DNA of 64,000 nucleotides from Mytilus galloprovincialis. Taxonomy: Eukaryota; Mollusca; Bivalvia; Mytilida; Mytilidae. Of the stretch, positions 1 to 10,500 are shown one piece after another (the first letter of the stretch is position 1; every line of letters begins with the position of its first letter). The stretch lies in NCBI RefSeq assembly GCF_965363235.1, contig NC_134850.1, positions 41,164,602-41,228,601 on the forward strand. The letters are read 5' to 3'. The position numbers and the translations under genes are program-made. The notes under the pieces were generated by a model. That model searched no databases, was not told the origin of the DNA, and saw only the letters and a list, made by a program, of their open reading frames with translations.

Positions 1-61
1 CTTATGAATTTATCATTATGAAGATCAGTATGCAAATTATTTAAGTTTTTTCTTTCTTCAG

Positions 62-2708
62 GAATTTCATTTGCTCTATTACATGGACCAGTTTCATACT
101 TGATTGGAGTATATTTTGTTAAAAGGAGAAATTTAGCACAAGCAATATGTGGATCAGGATTTGGATTAGGAGGGCTGATTTTTCCACCTATTTATACATA
201 TCTTATAGAACATTATGGACTTAGAGGTGGCTTATTATTAACAGGGGGAGTTCAATTGAATATTGTTGCATTTGCTTTATTTCTGAGACCACAATCCAGC
301 AATGTCTCAAAAGAAAAGGAAACAAAAACTAAACAACAAGAAATTAATGAAAATATGACAGCTTTCAAATCTAAACCAGAAACTTCAGTTTCTCCAGAAG
401 AACTACAGACTTTTTTTAACAAAAAGCAGAATATTGAAGAGAAGTTTGATTTTAAGGAGAGTATAGTTTGCTCTGGTACAAGAAAGTCTGTCCTAAACAG
501 GCTATTACAATGGTTGACCGTCATAGTGGATTACACTCTATTCAAGCATTGGTTCATGCGTGTTTACATAGGAGTCTTTTGCATTGGCTGTATAGGAGTA
601 ATATATAATGTTATTTATATAGCACCATTTGCAAAAGATAATAATGTTAGTGTGAACGATGTTGCAATTCTCGTCTCTATAGTAAACACGTGTGACTTTA
701 TTGGACGTATTATGAATGGTGTTATAACCGATCGTAAAATTCTGAAGAATTATCAATCCGTTATCTTAACCAGTTCCATAACAGCAATAAGTATGGCATT
801 AGCTCCTTTATACACGAAATATTGGCACTTTGTAGTTTATGGAGTAATAAGTGGACTAAATGCAGGTTGTCTGCTTGCTTTGACTCCAGCAATTATTGGA
901 GATTTTCTAGGAATGGAAAATTTTAGATCAGCGATGGGGATACTTATGTTTGGCGAAGGAATAACAACCGGTCTAGCAGCTCCATTTATAGGTAAGACTA
1001 TACCTCAAATTCACGTTAATTCTCTTATCTAAAAGACGTGGTGTTGATGTCAATTACAAAACAAACAAAAAATACTTATTTTAACCAAATCTACAGACAA
1101 CGTAAACTTAGATATGTATTTTTTTAAATGGATATATGGCACGCCAATTGTTTCGCAATCTGATTCTTTAATCACCATTAAGGACAACGGCAGTCAGTGT
1201 AAACTCTTTATACATATTAAAAAGACAATAGCTACGAGATATATAAAATATTAAATATATATTATTTGTTTTGCTCAATAGTTATAAAAGGTACCAGGAT
1301 TATAATTTAGTACACCAGACGCCCGTTTCGTCTACATAAGACTCATCAGTGACGCTCATATCAAAATATCTATAAAGCCAAACAAGTACAAAGTTGAAGA
1401 GCATTGAGGACCCAAAATTCCAAAAAGTTGTTCCAAATACGGCTGAGGTAATCTATGCCTGGGATAAGAAAATCCTTAGTTTTTCGAAAAATTCAAACTT
1501 TTGTAAACAGGAAATTTATTATTGATATTCATGTCAACACCGAAGTGTTGACCACTGGGCTGGTGATACCCTCGGGGACGAAACGTCCACCAGCAGTTGC
1601 ATCGACCCAGTGGTGTAAATAGTTATCAAAGGTACATTTTTGTACCAGGATTATAATTTAGTACGCCAGACGCGCGTTTCGTCTACATAAGACTCATCAG
1701 TGCACGTGACGCTAATATAAAATATTTATAGAGCCAAACAAGTACAAAGTTGAAGAGCATTGAGGGCCCAAAATTCCAAAAAACTGTGCCAAATTAATTA
1801 ATGAAATACAAATAGTTAAATAATAATTCGCCTTTTAGCTGCCAGTATGGTTCAATTTTGACAAAATATGCTAAAAAACCTAGATTATGAAATATTCATT
1901 TGCAAGTGAATAATTCGACCTCATTGAATTCATATTCGTATTCATGTGAACTTCAATTTAACCTCTTAGCTTGAGATGAATAACACGTGAATTGTATGTG
2001 TAAACATATTTAAAGGAACAGAATGTCAACATTAAAAGTGAAACAAAGGTAAATCATTTGATTGACTGATTCGATCCACAAAATTTCATTCTTAGACAGG
2101 TAAAAACGATGATAAACATTTATTTTTCATCTATAATATGAAATTAAATAGACCTAGAATAACACAAGAGCACGAGTTTGCTTAATCTATTTATATCTTT
2201 ATTTATGTTTACATCGTTTATATGGTCATCGAATTATATTAGAGGTCAACTCGATAAATAATTAGATGGCGTCTTGACTCAATTACACACGAAACGAAGC
2301 TACGGCTTGTCATGCCCGTGTCCTGTTAATTGTTATTTCAGACTTTTAATGGTTTGCATAAATGTTTACATTGATATAAATAAAATATCAGAATTTGATT
2401 AAAATCGATGAACATGAATTTGACAGCTAGTGCCCTTTTAAGTGTTTTTATATGTGTGCATGTGTATGTGTGTGAGATTCTAAAGAGGCGAAGATTAAGA
2501 CCCGCATGACGAAAGCATTTTATCATTATATTTTGTTTTTACAGGTTATCTAAGGGATATAACTGGAAGTTACGTAGCTTCGCTGTATTTCATGTCAGCA
2601 TGCAGCTTGATTTCTGCGATAATTTTTATTGGAGGTCTATTAGGAAAACGTCACTGGACGTTAATAATCAAAAAATCAAATGATCATGGGAAACGGACAT
2701 CACTGTGA
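62..2708 (+). CDS. Monocarboxylate transporter-like protein (SLC16/MCT family, MFS), last two exons
   Basis: The 3' end of an MFS transporter gene, probably moving monocarboxylates or related small organic anions with protons across a membrane. Exon 62-991 follows a TTTCTTCAG acceptor and ends at G|GTAAGA. Exon 2545-2708 follows TTTTTACAG, joins in phase (the split Gly codon is restored) and ends at TGA 2706-2708. The exon starts within the N-terminal half of the transporter. It holds the family motif YFVKRRNLAQA after an early helix, a long hydrophilic Lys/Glu/Ser-rich central loop (about bases 290-500), then the second half-bundle. That half contains D-F-I-G-R, matching the DxxxR pair conserved in MCT transmembrane helix 8. 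The last exon adds the final helix and a short basic C-terminal tail. The N-terminal exons lie before the window. Family assignment is strong; the substrate and the exact SLC16 member are not determinable here. Confidence 0.88.
1312..1358 (-). ncRNA. Hammerhead ribozyme, type I, copy 1
   Basis: On the - strand: stem I 5' side GCGTCA, core CTGATGA, stem II GTC/GAC with a 7-base loop, core GAAA, short stem III, then GTC and the stem I 3' side TGGTGT. Predicted cleavage follows the C complementary to base 1318. Stem I can form six pairs including wobbles. Stem III here reads ACGG/GCGT and so has one mismatch against the ACGC/GCGT of the other copies. The core is intact, so activity is plausible but may be weaker. 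Confidence 0.8.
1662..1712 (-). ncRNA. Hammerhead ribozyme, type I, copy 2
   Basis: The - strand shows an intact core: CTGATGA, a GTC/GAC stem II, then GAAACGCGCGTC, which gives a perfect minimal stem III (ACGC/GCGT) and a GTC cleavage triplet at 1671-1669. The 5' side of stem I carries a 6-base insertion (CGTGCA) next to the core, so stem I pairs less well than in copy 1. The GAAACGCGCGTC arrangement is the same as in the Schistosoma satellite hammerhead. Confidence 0.82.
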
Positions 2709-3005
2709 AAAGTATATAGATGACAGAAATATTTTAATGGAGTATACAACAAGCCAACAAAAATATGGAGGACAGCATCTTGTTTCAATAGAAGAAAACC
2801 GTTTATGTAATTTTTCAAGCTCTAAATCGCCTCGACTCTGCGCTATTTGGGAAGTTATCAATTTTGTGACGGGGTTAAGTTGCTATATTCTGGAAAGCCT
2901 TATAGCATGTTGCAAGATTAAGAAGAACAACAAAAGCACTGTATCTTTTATTATAGATAATTTCATTGTAATACAATGTCACTAGTATTAGTGTAATTAA
3001 AACAA

Positions 3006-3011
3006 AATAAA
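3006..3011 (+). promoter_or_regulatory. Poly(A) signal AATAAA of the transporter gene
   Basis: A canonical AATAAA lies about 300 bases after the transporter stop codon, in an AT-rich 3' UTR. It is the first such hexamer after the stop that I noticed. The transcript end is inferred, not shown. Confidence 0.5.
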
Positions 3012-3427
3012 TTGATAGATTGTAAATTAGTCAACACGAACCAAAGATGTGAATATATACAGATCAGTATACAACCTTCATAAAGGAAAAAACCTCTTAC
3101 TGTTTACTAAGCTTAAAACGAACGAAATAACAAAATGTGAAACCACTCTTGCTGTTTATAATTGGGTATTTTACTTGTCGTTATATATCTAGTAACATGT
3201 AAAAAAAAAAACGTGGAGATTTTTGTTCTCGAAAAACTAGTTAAACTACAACTCATTTAATCTTTTACAGTTCTTCTTCGGAATAATCCTGTACCAAGTC
3301 TGCAAAATGACAGTTGTGGAAAAGTAAATTTGAGTAGTCTTATTATTGATATATTAAAAATAACAATAATAAGAATTAATAAAATATCCTTTTTCCTGAT
3401 TCGGATTTAGATAAAAATGAATGAAAA

Positions 3428-3530
3428 GTAAAATAACAAAAATACCGAACTCCAAGAACAATTGAAAACGTTAAACAAAAGCTCAAACACATCAAACGAA
3501 TGTCATTTCAGGCAATAGGCACTCATAAAC
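3428..3530. repeat. Interspersed mussel repeat fragment (family B)
   Basis: The stretch contains AGTAAAATAACAAAAATACC, then GAACTCCAAG, an AAAACG segment, CTCAAACACATCAAACGAATG. Similar blocks in the same order occur at 3806-3890 and 5905-6030, and reversed at 18885-19010. No coding content. The family is high-copy non-coding; the class is unknown. Confidence 0.6.
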
Positions 3531-3635
3531 AACTGTTAATGCGGTCATAACCTTGTGCATAGTTAATGAATGTTCTAAACCAGAATTGATTCAGGTTTTC
3601 AAGTTTGCTGTCTTCATCGAAGTATCTTTTGGGAT

Positions 3636-3790
3636 AACATTTATTAAATAAAGGCAACAGAAGTATACTGCTGTTCGAAAGTCATAAATCGATTGTAAGA
3701 AAACAAATCCGGGTTACAAACTAAAACTGAGGAAAACACATTAACATTGGCCATTGATCTGAATCATGGTCACAACATAATGCACAGTGG
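3636..3790. repeat. Interspersed mussel repeat fragment (family A)
   Basis: AAGGCAACAGAAGTATACTGC and the following AAACAAATCCGGGTTACAAACTAAAACTGAGG block is the reverse complement, with divergence, of sequence at about 16150-16290. Two dispersed copies in opposite orientation support a repeat. No protein coding seen. Confidence 0.6.
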
Positions 3791-3805
3791 TTAATGATAA
3801 CAATA

Positions 3806-3890
3806 AAAAAGTAAAATAACAAAAAATTCCTCCGAACTCCGAGGAAACTGATATACGGAGAGTCTTTATGCAAATGGAAAAATCAGAAGC
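3806..3890. repeat. Interspersed mussel repeat fragment (family B)
   Basis: A second copy of the family B blocks: AAGTAAAATAACAAAAA, then TCCGAACTCCGAGG, a GGAGAGTCTTTATGCAAATGG segment and AATCAGAAGCTG. It matches 3428-3530 in orientation. Confidence 0.55.
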
Positions 3891-4252
3891 TGTATATTTC
3901 TGACTTATTTATACAATGTATATCGTACCAACTTGCAAAATAAAGCGTTATAAGTAAAGTTTATTTCAGAAAATTGTTGAATACCTTGACCTTAAATAAG
4001 TCAATGAATTCATTGACAAGCTGAATCAGTCATGTTGTTTGAATGCAATCTTTTAGTTTTTTTCATTGTAAGATAATAATTATGGTGCAAGTTCAAGGTA
4101 AGAAACCAGAAGAAGAAAAAGTTAGGTTGCAATCTAATTGCATGACATGGCAGGTTAATGTTGAAAAAGTGATTACGATGCACTGTTTTGACTATATTTC
4201 TCTCTCTCTATGTTAGAGCAAATACATATAACATTAAAACATAAGAACATGT

Positions 4253-4410
4253 ATATAAATAATAGATGTGGTATGAGTGCCAATAATACAGCTCTCTATC
4301 AGATTCAAAATGCATAATAGGTTAAAAATTATAGGTCAAAGTACGGTATTTAACACAGAGCCTTGGCTAGCCGAACACCAAGCTATAAAGCCCCCATAAT
4401 GACTAGTTTA
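4253..4410. repeat. Diverged copy of the 'GATGTGGTATGA' repeat (family C)
   Basis: The blocks GATGTGGTATGAGTGCCAAT, AGGTCAAAGTACGG and AGCTATAAAGCCCCCATAA match, with divergence, the better preserved copies at 50725-50890 and 55215-55660. Non-coding. Confidence 0.55.
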
Positions 4411-4838
4411 AATCAATTTAAAAAACGGTGTAATCTATATGCACATGTAGTATGATTGCAGTGCAATAGTTATTCACTAGAGTTAAAATGACAATGAAAA
4501 ACAGGTATATAGTATACCTGGAACTTTAAGCATAAAAAACAAAACATTAGTTACTCTTTATGAACACGATTATGTGACTCCTTCAGTCCCTGAACTACAT
4601 TCCAAATTTTTTTTAGGGGGGATCCTGTTACCCGACACTTTTTTCTTAAAGCTTCATGTGTTGTCTGCCTCCTTCGACTAAAAACTTTTTTTTTTTACTT
4701 TATTTTACTAAGTTAGCAGACATTTATTTGCTTCGAATGCTTTTAATCCTCTATGGAATTACTTATGCGTTTGTATAGAAATTGTCGTCGTCAAAATTTA
4801 AGTGAATTGTAATGTAACAATAAATCATGGTACTAAGT

Positions 4839-5176
4839 AGTTATCAAAGGTACCAGGACAATAATTTAGTACAACAGACGCGCGTTTCGTCTACTTAAGA
4901 CTCATCAGTGAAGCTCATATCAAACAAGTACAAAGTTGAAGAGCATTGAGGATCCAAAATTCCAAAAAGTTGTGTACCAAATACGGCTAAGATAATCTAT
5001 GCCTGGGATAAGAAAATCCTTAGTTTTTCGAAAAATTCAAAGTTTTGTAAACAGGAAATTTATAAAAATGACCACATGATTGATATTTATGTCAACACCG
5101 AAGTGTTGAATACTGAGCTAGTGATACCCTCGGGAACGAAACGTCCACCAGCAGTAGCATCGACCCAGTGGTGTAA
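4839..5176 (-). repeat. Solo copy of the hammerhead-bearing unit
   Basis: One nearly full unit, from GTTATCAAAGGTACCAGG to CCCAGTGGTGTAA, with a deletion next to the ribozyme relative to 1279-1619. It lies between the transporter and the first PLE. The internal ACTGG/CCAGT and GCTGGTG-like/CACCAGC pairings are mostly kept. Confidence 0.8.
4870..4916 (-). ncRNA. Hammerhead ribozyme, type I, copy 3
   Basis: The - strand core is complete: CTGATGA, a GTC/GAC stem II with a 7-base loop, GAAACGCGCGTC with perfect minimal stem III, and the GTC triplet at 4879-4877. Stem I is weakened by substitutions on both sides (GCTTCA against TGTTGT), so cleavage activity is uncertain. Confidence 0.78.
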
Positions 5177-5904
5177 GCATTGACATTTTAAACATTTCTT
5201 ATTCATATCTTTTGTTATTATTTTTGTGAAAACATGCGCATCAAATATTCACAACATATCTACAAATTTAAGCATTTTTTTGGTAAAAGTAATAATTTCG
5301 CAGCTTTTTTCATAAAGAATTTCAGTTTCTTTAAACGAGAAAACATTCAGTGAATGTCATTGTCTGGGTCAATATCTAATACAACTTTAACAGGTCTACC
5401 GAGACAAAAATGTTACATGTACATGTATAATTAATGTGCTCTTTTTGTGTTTAAAACATCAGTTTAATGTGCGATATGATGAAAAAGTTTTCTGTTGTAG
5501 TCATCATTATATTTTACTGTATTGAGACAAGAATAAATAGGTATTTGTTATTTATTTACATATTTTAAAAAGAATTTAATGAAAAGGCAGATATTTATAT
5601 AGGTAAATCATTTACTGGATCGATGAATTTGCTTGCGATAAATAAAATGTATTAGGAATTATTCTAATATTCAGTCATTGACTTTAAAATGGAGATTCAT
5701 GTTAAATCTTATTAGTGTGTATTTTCCCAACATGAAGAACTTATCACATCTGACAACGATGTGTACGAAATGTTTTATCGTGTGCATGAAATGTTCATTT
5801 GTGTGCTCAACATTTTAAACCTGTGCACGGAATGTTAAATCGAAAAATCGAAATGTTAAACTGTGTGATCGAGATATCAAAAACTCCTTTTCAGTTTTAT
5901 TTAT

Positions 5905-6030
5905 CTATGAAAAAGTTACACAACAAAATTACTGAACTCCAAAAAAAATTTAAAACGGAAAATCTCTAAATAAGTGCCTTACTTAATGGCAAAATCAAAA
6001 ACTGAAGCACATCAAACAAATAAAAGACTA
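5905..6030. repeat. Interspersed mussel repeat fragment (family B)
   Basis: A third copy with the blocks ACAACAAAATTACTGAACTCC, AAAACGGAAAATCTCTAA, AATGGCAAAATCAAAAACTGA and GCACATCAAACAAAT in the family order. Same orientation as 3428-3530. Confidence 0.6.
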
Positions 6031-6067
6031 GACACAGACATTGCCTGTTTGTAGCTTACGGAGACGT

Positions 6068-6175
6068 CATGGTTTTAAAGATACCTTATCATGTCATGGT
6101 TTTAAAGATACCTAATCATGTCATTGTTTTAAAAATACCTAATCATGTCATGGTTTTAAATATTCTTAATCACGT
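6068..6175. repeat. 27 bp tandem repeat, four copies
   Basis: Four consecutive 27-base units begin with CATGGTTTTAAAGATACC or close variants at 6068, 6095, 6122 and 6149. A simple minisatellite between genes; the last copy is the most diverged. Confidence 0.85.
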
Positions 6176-7214
6176 ATATCAATTGCAATAAATTCCATTT
6201 TATTGACAACAATATGTGAGCAAAACAATCAGACATAATAGGTAAAAATGTCAAAAATTGGGGTTCAGCAGTCCTGTGTTTTTTGTTTTTTTTTTTGGTT
6301 TTTTTTTGGTGCAAATTGACATTACATATGCGACAAAATTAAACATTAAGGATATATAAATGGAAGTTTGGAAAGAATATCATCAATACATCTGAATGTT
6401 AAACTAAACGAGTAGGCTTCTTTGATCTTTGAACACGCTCCCTTTTCCTAATTTTCCATTTATATTTTGGAACTTAAAATTGACTGACCGTTTTTTGTGA
6501 AGAAATGGACGAACGAATTCAGGAATTGAAAAAGTATTGTTGGGCTAATTAAATGAATCTTTTTAACATTGTGTTATTGTTGCATTCGATTTTCGGATTC
6601 ATTTATATCAGGATTAAATAATGATCAAGAGCCAAATGTTTTGCTGAACGAATAAATTGACAAAAGAAGCGCTACATTAACGAAGTACCCCACCAATGGT
6701 TGAAAAAGAATACTTCATGCTTTCGTAAAGGATATCTCTGTTTCATTGCTTTGTTTCTGTTTAAAAGCATACCACTCTTAAAAATAGTTAACACAGCGGC
6801 AGAAAACTCTACACAATACTGTTTTCCAAAACCGTATGTTTCTAAAGAATATTTAAAATACTTCACTTTCAATGTCATGTTGACAGGAGTTACTAAAACA
6901 CCTTTAAAAATGACAATAGGCGAAGACGAAATTACAATTAAATTACACCTATAATTCATTAACCTCTTTCTTCTATAACTGTTTCAAGAAAATGGTGAAA
7001 ATAAGGTTGATAATGCTAGAGACCTTTTAAAACTAAATGCATTTTACATTGATTGGCAGACCGTGTAAATTTACGTCAAACACATGTCATTTAAAACAGA
7101 TAAGATAGACTTTGCAAAATGCTTCAAAAATTAAAGTTAATTTGTTTGAAAAATGTAATAAAAATCTTTTGAAGTCTTGCAAGTATTCAAACTGTTGATA
7201 AATCTTTTTTTGCT

Positions 7215-8512
7215 TATTTTTTTTAATATCCTCGTGAAATTAAAAGAGGGACGAAAGATACCAAAGTGACAGTCAAACTCATAAATCTAAAACAAACTGA
7301 CAACGCCATGGCTAAAAACGAAAAAGACAAACAAACAACAGCACACACGACACAACATAGAAAACTAAAGAATAAACGATACGAACCCCACCAAAAAACT
7401 AGGGGTGATCTCAGGTGCTCCGGAAGGGTAAGCAGATCCTGCTCCACATGCGGCACCCGTCGTGTTGCTTATGTGATAACAAATCCGGTAAATAGTCTAA
7501 TTCGGTAGGTCACATTCATGAAAGGGAAGGGGATTGTAGTTACGACGTAAGGAACATATCCGATATCATTTGTGAAACGGTTATTCCATAACGGCCAACC
7601 AACTCGTGATGGCGTCCGTAAAATTTACGAAGGGATGATTTCAACTTCACCATTTGGATTTCTTGGTTTAATAACTTCCTTGTGAGCAGCAACCCTCTAT
7701 CAAGAAAATCATGATAGGAAATACAAGCAAGGAAATATCGTATCAATTGGGAGATATATACCCCGTATACAGGTGCTGCTGGAATGTTGCTACTTAGAAA
7801 TGAAAAGTTCACAATTGGAAAGCTGAAATCATCTCTTTTGTCGTAAAGTTTTGTTTTCAACCGACCCTCATTGTCAATTTCTAGATGTAAGTCAAGATAT
7901 GAGGCCGACTTAACTGTATCTGTAGTATCCTTTATCTCTAGCTCGATTGGATACATGCGTTCCACATAGTCACCAAATTTTGAATTATTTAGTGAAAGAA
8001 CATCATCTATATAGCGAAAAGTAGAGTTAAAGGATATTGCTAACTTCTTATCTTTCTTCCTAAGAAGTTCCTGCATGAAGTCAGCCTCATAATAATAAAG
8101 AAACAAGTCGGCAAGTAGAGGGGCACAGTTTGTTCCCATTGGAATGCCGACAGTCAGTTGAAAAACACGTCCTCCAAATGTAACAAATATGTTGTCAATC
8201 AAGAAATCAAGCATCTTGGTAATATCAGTTTCAGAGAATTTTTTGTTCGAATCAGAGTGATCCTTTACAAAGTACGATTTATCCCTCCCTAAGACAAGAT
8301 ACTTGTATCTACGTTGGCCATTCTTTTTTACGAAGCAAAGCAATACCAACTCTATCAATTTGTCTTTTAGTTTAGAATGAGGAATACTAGTGTACAGAGT
8401 AGAAAAGTCAAATGTTTTAATACTGTTACAAGATGAAAGAGAGTTAGATTGTATGTACTCTAAAAGATCTTTGGAATTTTTAAGTATCCAAATATGTGAT
8501 CTCATTTCAAAT
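7215..8512 (-). mobile_element. 5'-truncated Penelope-like element (Naiad-type), copy A
   Basis: A - strand retroelement made of an RT domain open frame (7540-8510) and a 3' UTR of about 300 bases ending near 7215-7235. The 5' part (endonuclease, CxC linker, N-terminal RT) is missing; homology to copy B stops at about 8510, the usual result of incomplete reverse transcription. It sits about 300 bases upstream of the dioxygenase pseudogene. Assigned to Naiad because copy B, the same family, has the permuted domain order typical of that clade. Confidence 0.8.
7540..8510 (-). CDS. PLE reverse transcriptase domain, open but lacking its N-terminus
   Basis: An uninterrupted reading frame of about 320 codons. 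Visible RT motifs in order: FDFSTLYTSIPH (first catalytic Asp, motif A type), GIPMGTNCAPLLADLF (motif B) and FRYIDDVLSL (motif C, YIDD, the catalytic Asp pair), followed by thumb-like sequence with SYLDL and the C-terminal FYGRHHELVGRYG. The fold and motifs are those of the PLE/telomerase branch of RTs, not of LTR or LINE RTs. A native start is absent, so this is a fragment that cannot encode a full element protein. All catalytic residues seen are intact, which suggests a fairly young insertion. Confidence 0.82.
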
Positions 8513-9549
8513 ATTATAAAAAAAATTATTTTTATCAAGTGACTTTAAAAGGGTTTTGTTACATTTTCCAACCAATTAACTTTAAAAGTTGCAGAGCAAT
8601 TTTCAAAAACTATTTTTCCTTTTAAAAGTACAAATCTTTGGCGTTAATGTACACGGACAATTGACAGCAACACAATAGTGCATTAATTTAAATGCGACAG
8701 CTTATAATTATATATAGGCTTGTACATCGTGTGACAAATTGCACTCGTTACGTCATAGCTAATAACTTGGAGTGAAATTTCCGGAAATACAATTACGTAT
8801 ATATTATTCACGACAATGGACAGGTAAATACTTTTTATGTAGTTTTGTGAGTTAAAAAAATGCAAAACAGATGCAGCATACGATGTTTTAAAGTTTAAAA
8901 AGTACTGACCCAAGGGGAACGGCTCTTGTTAAAATTTGTTGCGGCTGTGATCTTTTTTTTGATAACTTTACTCAGACATAATGAACTGGTCTGACGGAAT
9001 AAGCTATCAATCGGATGTAGTTGATATTTTCATATTTCCACTAAACTGAGGCATAATCAAATGTGTAGATCTTATCTTAATTTATTGGCTATAATTCAAT
9101 ACCACCATTACATTTGGTGTGTGATACGATCTATACAGGTACTATTTTTTCAGAGAACGGGTTGTTGAGGAATTAGAAACAAAAGGATACAGTGTTATAT
9201 GAGAGGCCTAACTTGGCTAGATCATTGATGAAACAATATAGGTTGTCACACTGTGAACCCATGTTTAATATACGGCTTGCCGCGAAACCTGTGTTTGCCT
9301 AAATATTGAAAACTGATAAATTTTTGACCAGTATGGATGGTATTCCATTGGTGACCCCCCCCCCCCCCCGAATTAGGTACGAACAAATATTAACAATATA
9401 CTTTTTCTAAAATAAGAATTATGATACCTAAATTTTCACTCAATGTAAAGACGATATAAGAAAAGGGTTGTGCGTCACTCATGCATTTTCTTAAAAGGGA
9501 TTAACTGTGCCACATTGAATTGTTGCGGTATCACTCAAGTTAATTCACT

Positions 9550-9779
9550 TGACCGGGCGGAGTCTAGCCGGTTCGCTCATTATAAACCAGTCCATCTTAA
9601 CATAGGTGTTTTAGGATAAACTCATTGATAAAGTGTCCAATCATTGTTTTGTAAATTCATTTGATGATACTGATAGGTGATTAGAAATAAGTAATAATTA
9701 TAACGGCAATCATCTTTATCACACACAGCTTCAAATAAACTGTCCTTATGCAAATTAAAACATAAACTCCGCCCGATCA
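9550..9779. mobile_element. Possible short element with imperfect terminal inverted repeats
   Basis: TGACCGGGCGGAGT at 9550-9563 is matched by its reverse complement with one mismatch at 9766-9779, framing 230 bases in the second intron of the pseudogene. No clear target-site duplication was found and the interior is unremarkable, so this may be a small MITE or chance. Confidence 0.3.
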
Positions 9780-10384
9780 GTCGAAATAACATTGGTAATA
9801 CATGTATTATAATTCCATACTCGTCCTCATGCCAAGTTTCCCACAAATAAAAATATCAGTGAATCAGACTCTGAAGGCATAGATAAGTTTGGACTCAAAG
9901 ATATGAAATTGAACTAATGCAATATGAAGGCCCCTAAGATAAAAAAAAAAGTTTTTTAACAGTGATATTGGTCTTATGAAAAGTCCTGATCATCTTTTTG
10001 AAAATGCTATGTATATATGTGATATTGAAAGAGAAATAATAAAACAGGGTTGTCAATCTTATGACATTAACCATGCTCAATCTGTATTTATTGTTGTATG
10101 CTGACGGTACTGATATTTCAGCGAAAATATATATGTCATATTATAATTAAAAAAGGATACATGTTGTTCATAATGTTGTGATAGGTAAAATTTGCATATG
10201 AATACTTTAACATCTTTGTTGTATTAAGAAACAGAGTATTTATCAAAGAAGGAGAAGAATACATCATTAATGTAGACAAAATGTAATGATTAAATTAATC
10301 ATTGAAAATGAACGTCATACTAACCACCGAAACACATAAATGAACCGAAATTAAAAAATAAAGAAAATAAAAAAATAAATATAC

Positions 10385-10500
10385 AAGATTAACAAATGTA
10401 TAAAACGCCTGACTTGGGACCAGCACAAAAATGCAGCGGGGTATTACATGTTTTGTTAGATTTCAACCTCCCCCTATACCTCTATGATCCTCTGTCCAAT
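10385..10500. repeat. Interspersed repeat with 'GACTTGGGACCAGCACAAAAATG' core (family D)
   Basis: The blocks ATTAACAAATGTATAAAACG, CCTGACTTGGGACCAGCAC and AAAAATGCAGCGGGGT followed by CCTCCCCCTATACC recur at 12955-13165, 55490-55660 and, reversed, at 61715-61830. Widespread and non-coding. Confidence 0.65.

Larger units (their letters stand above)
1279..1793 (-). repeat. Two head-to-tail copies of a hammerhead-bearing repeat (retrozyme-like)
   Basis: Inside the transporter intron, a unit of about 341 bases (1279-1619) is followed directly by a second, 3'-incomplete copy (1619-1793) that starts again with the same GTTATCAAAGGTAC-type sequence. Corresponding ribozyme cleavage positions are 351 bases apart. 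Each copy carries a type I hammerhead ribozyme core on the - strand. The unit also has strong internal pairing: an outer ACCACTGGG/CCCAGTGGT stem enclosing GCTGGTG/CACCAGC and GGACG/CGTCC hairpins. Tandem units of a few hundred bases bounded by hammerheads match the described metazoan 'retrozymes'. Other copies lie at 4839-5176 and, inverted and decayed, at 15541-15742. Confidence 0.8.

Noticed and set aside
1555-1605. Second hammerhead-like motif (CTGGTGA ... GACGAAACGTC) on the + strand of the repeat unit
   Set aside because: The core reads CTGGTGA, not CTGATGA, and the same bases pair in a simple GCTGGTG/CACCAGC hairpin, so this is more likely a structured stem than a ribozyme.
6068-6175. 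Possible CRISPR-like array
   Set aside because: Contiguous 27-base tandem units without spacers, in a eukaryotic context; an ordinary minisatellite. The same applies to 47172-47301 and 54698-55062.
6672-6959. Overlapping open frames on both strands (84 and 95 codons)
   Set aside because: No recognisable domain, no splice or promoter context, and neither strand is favoured. Possibly decayed repeat; not called as a gene.
7266-7508. 80-codon open frame on the + strand near the PLE
   Set aside because: It lies in the 3' UTR of PLE copy A on the opposite strand; a repeat-derived chance frame.
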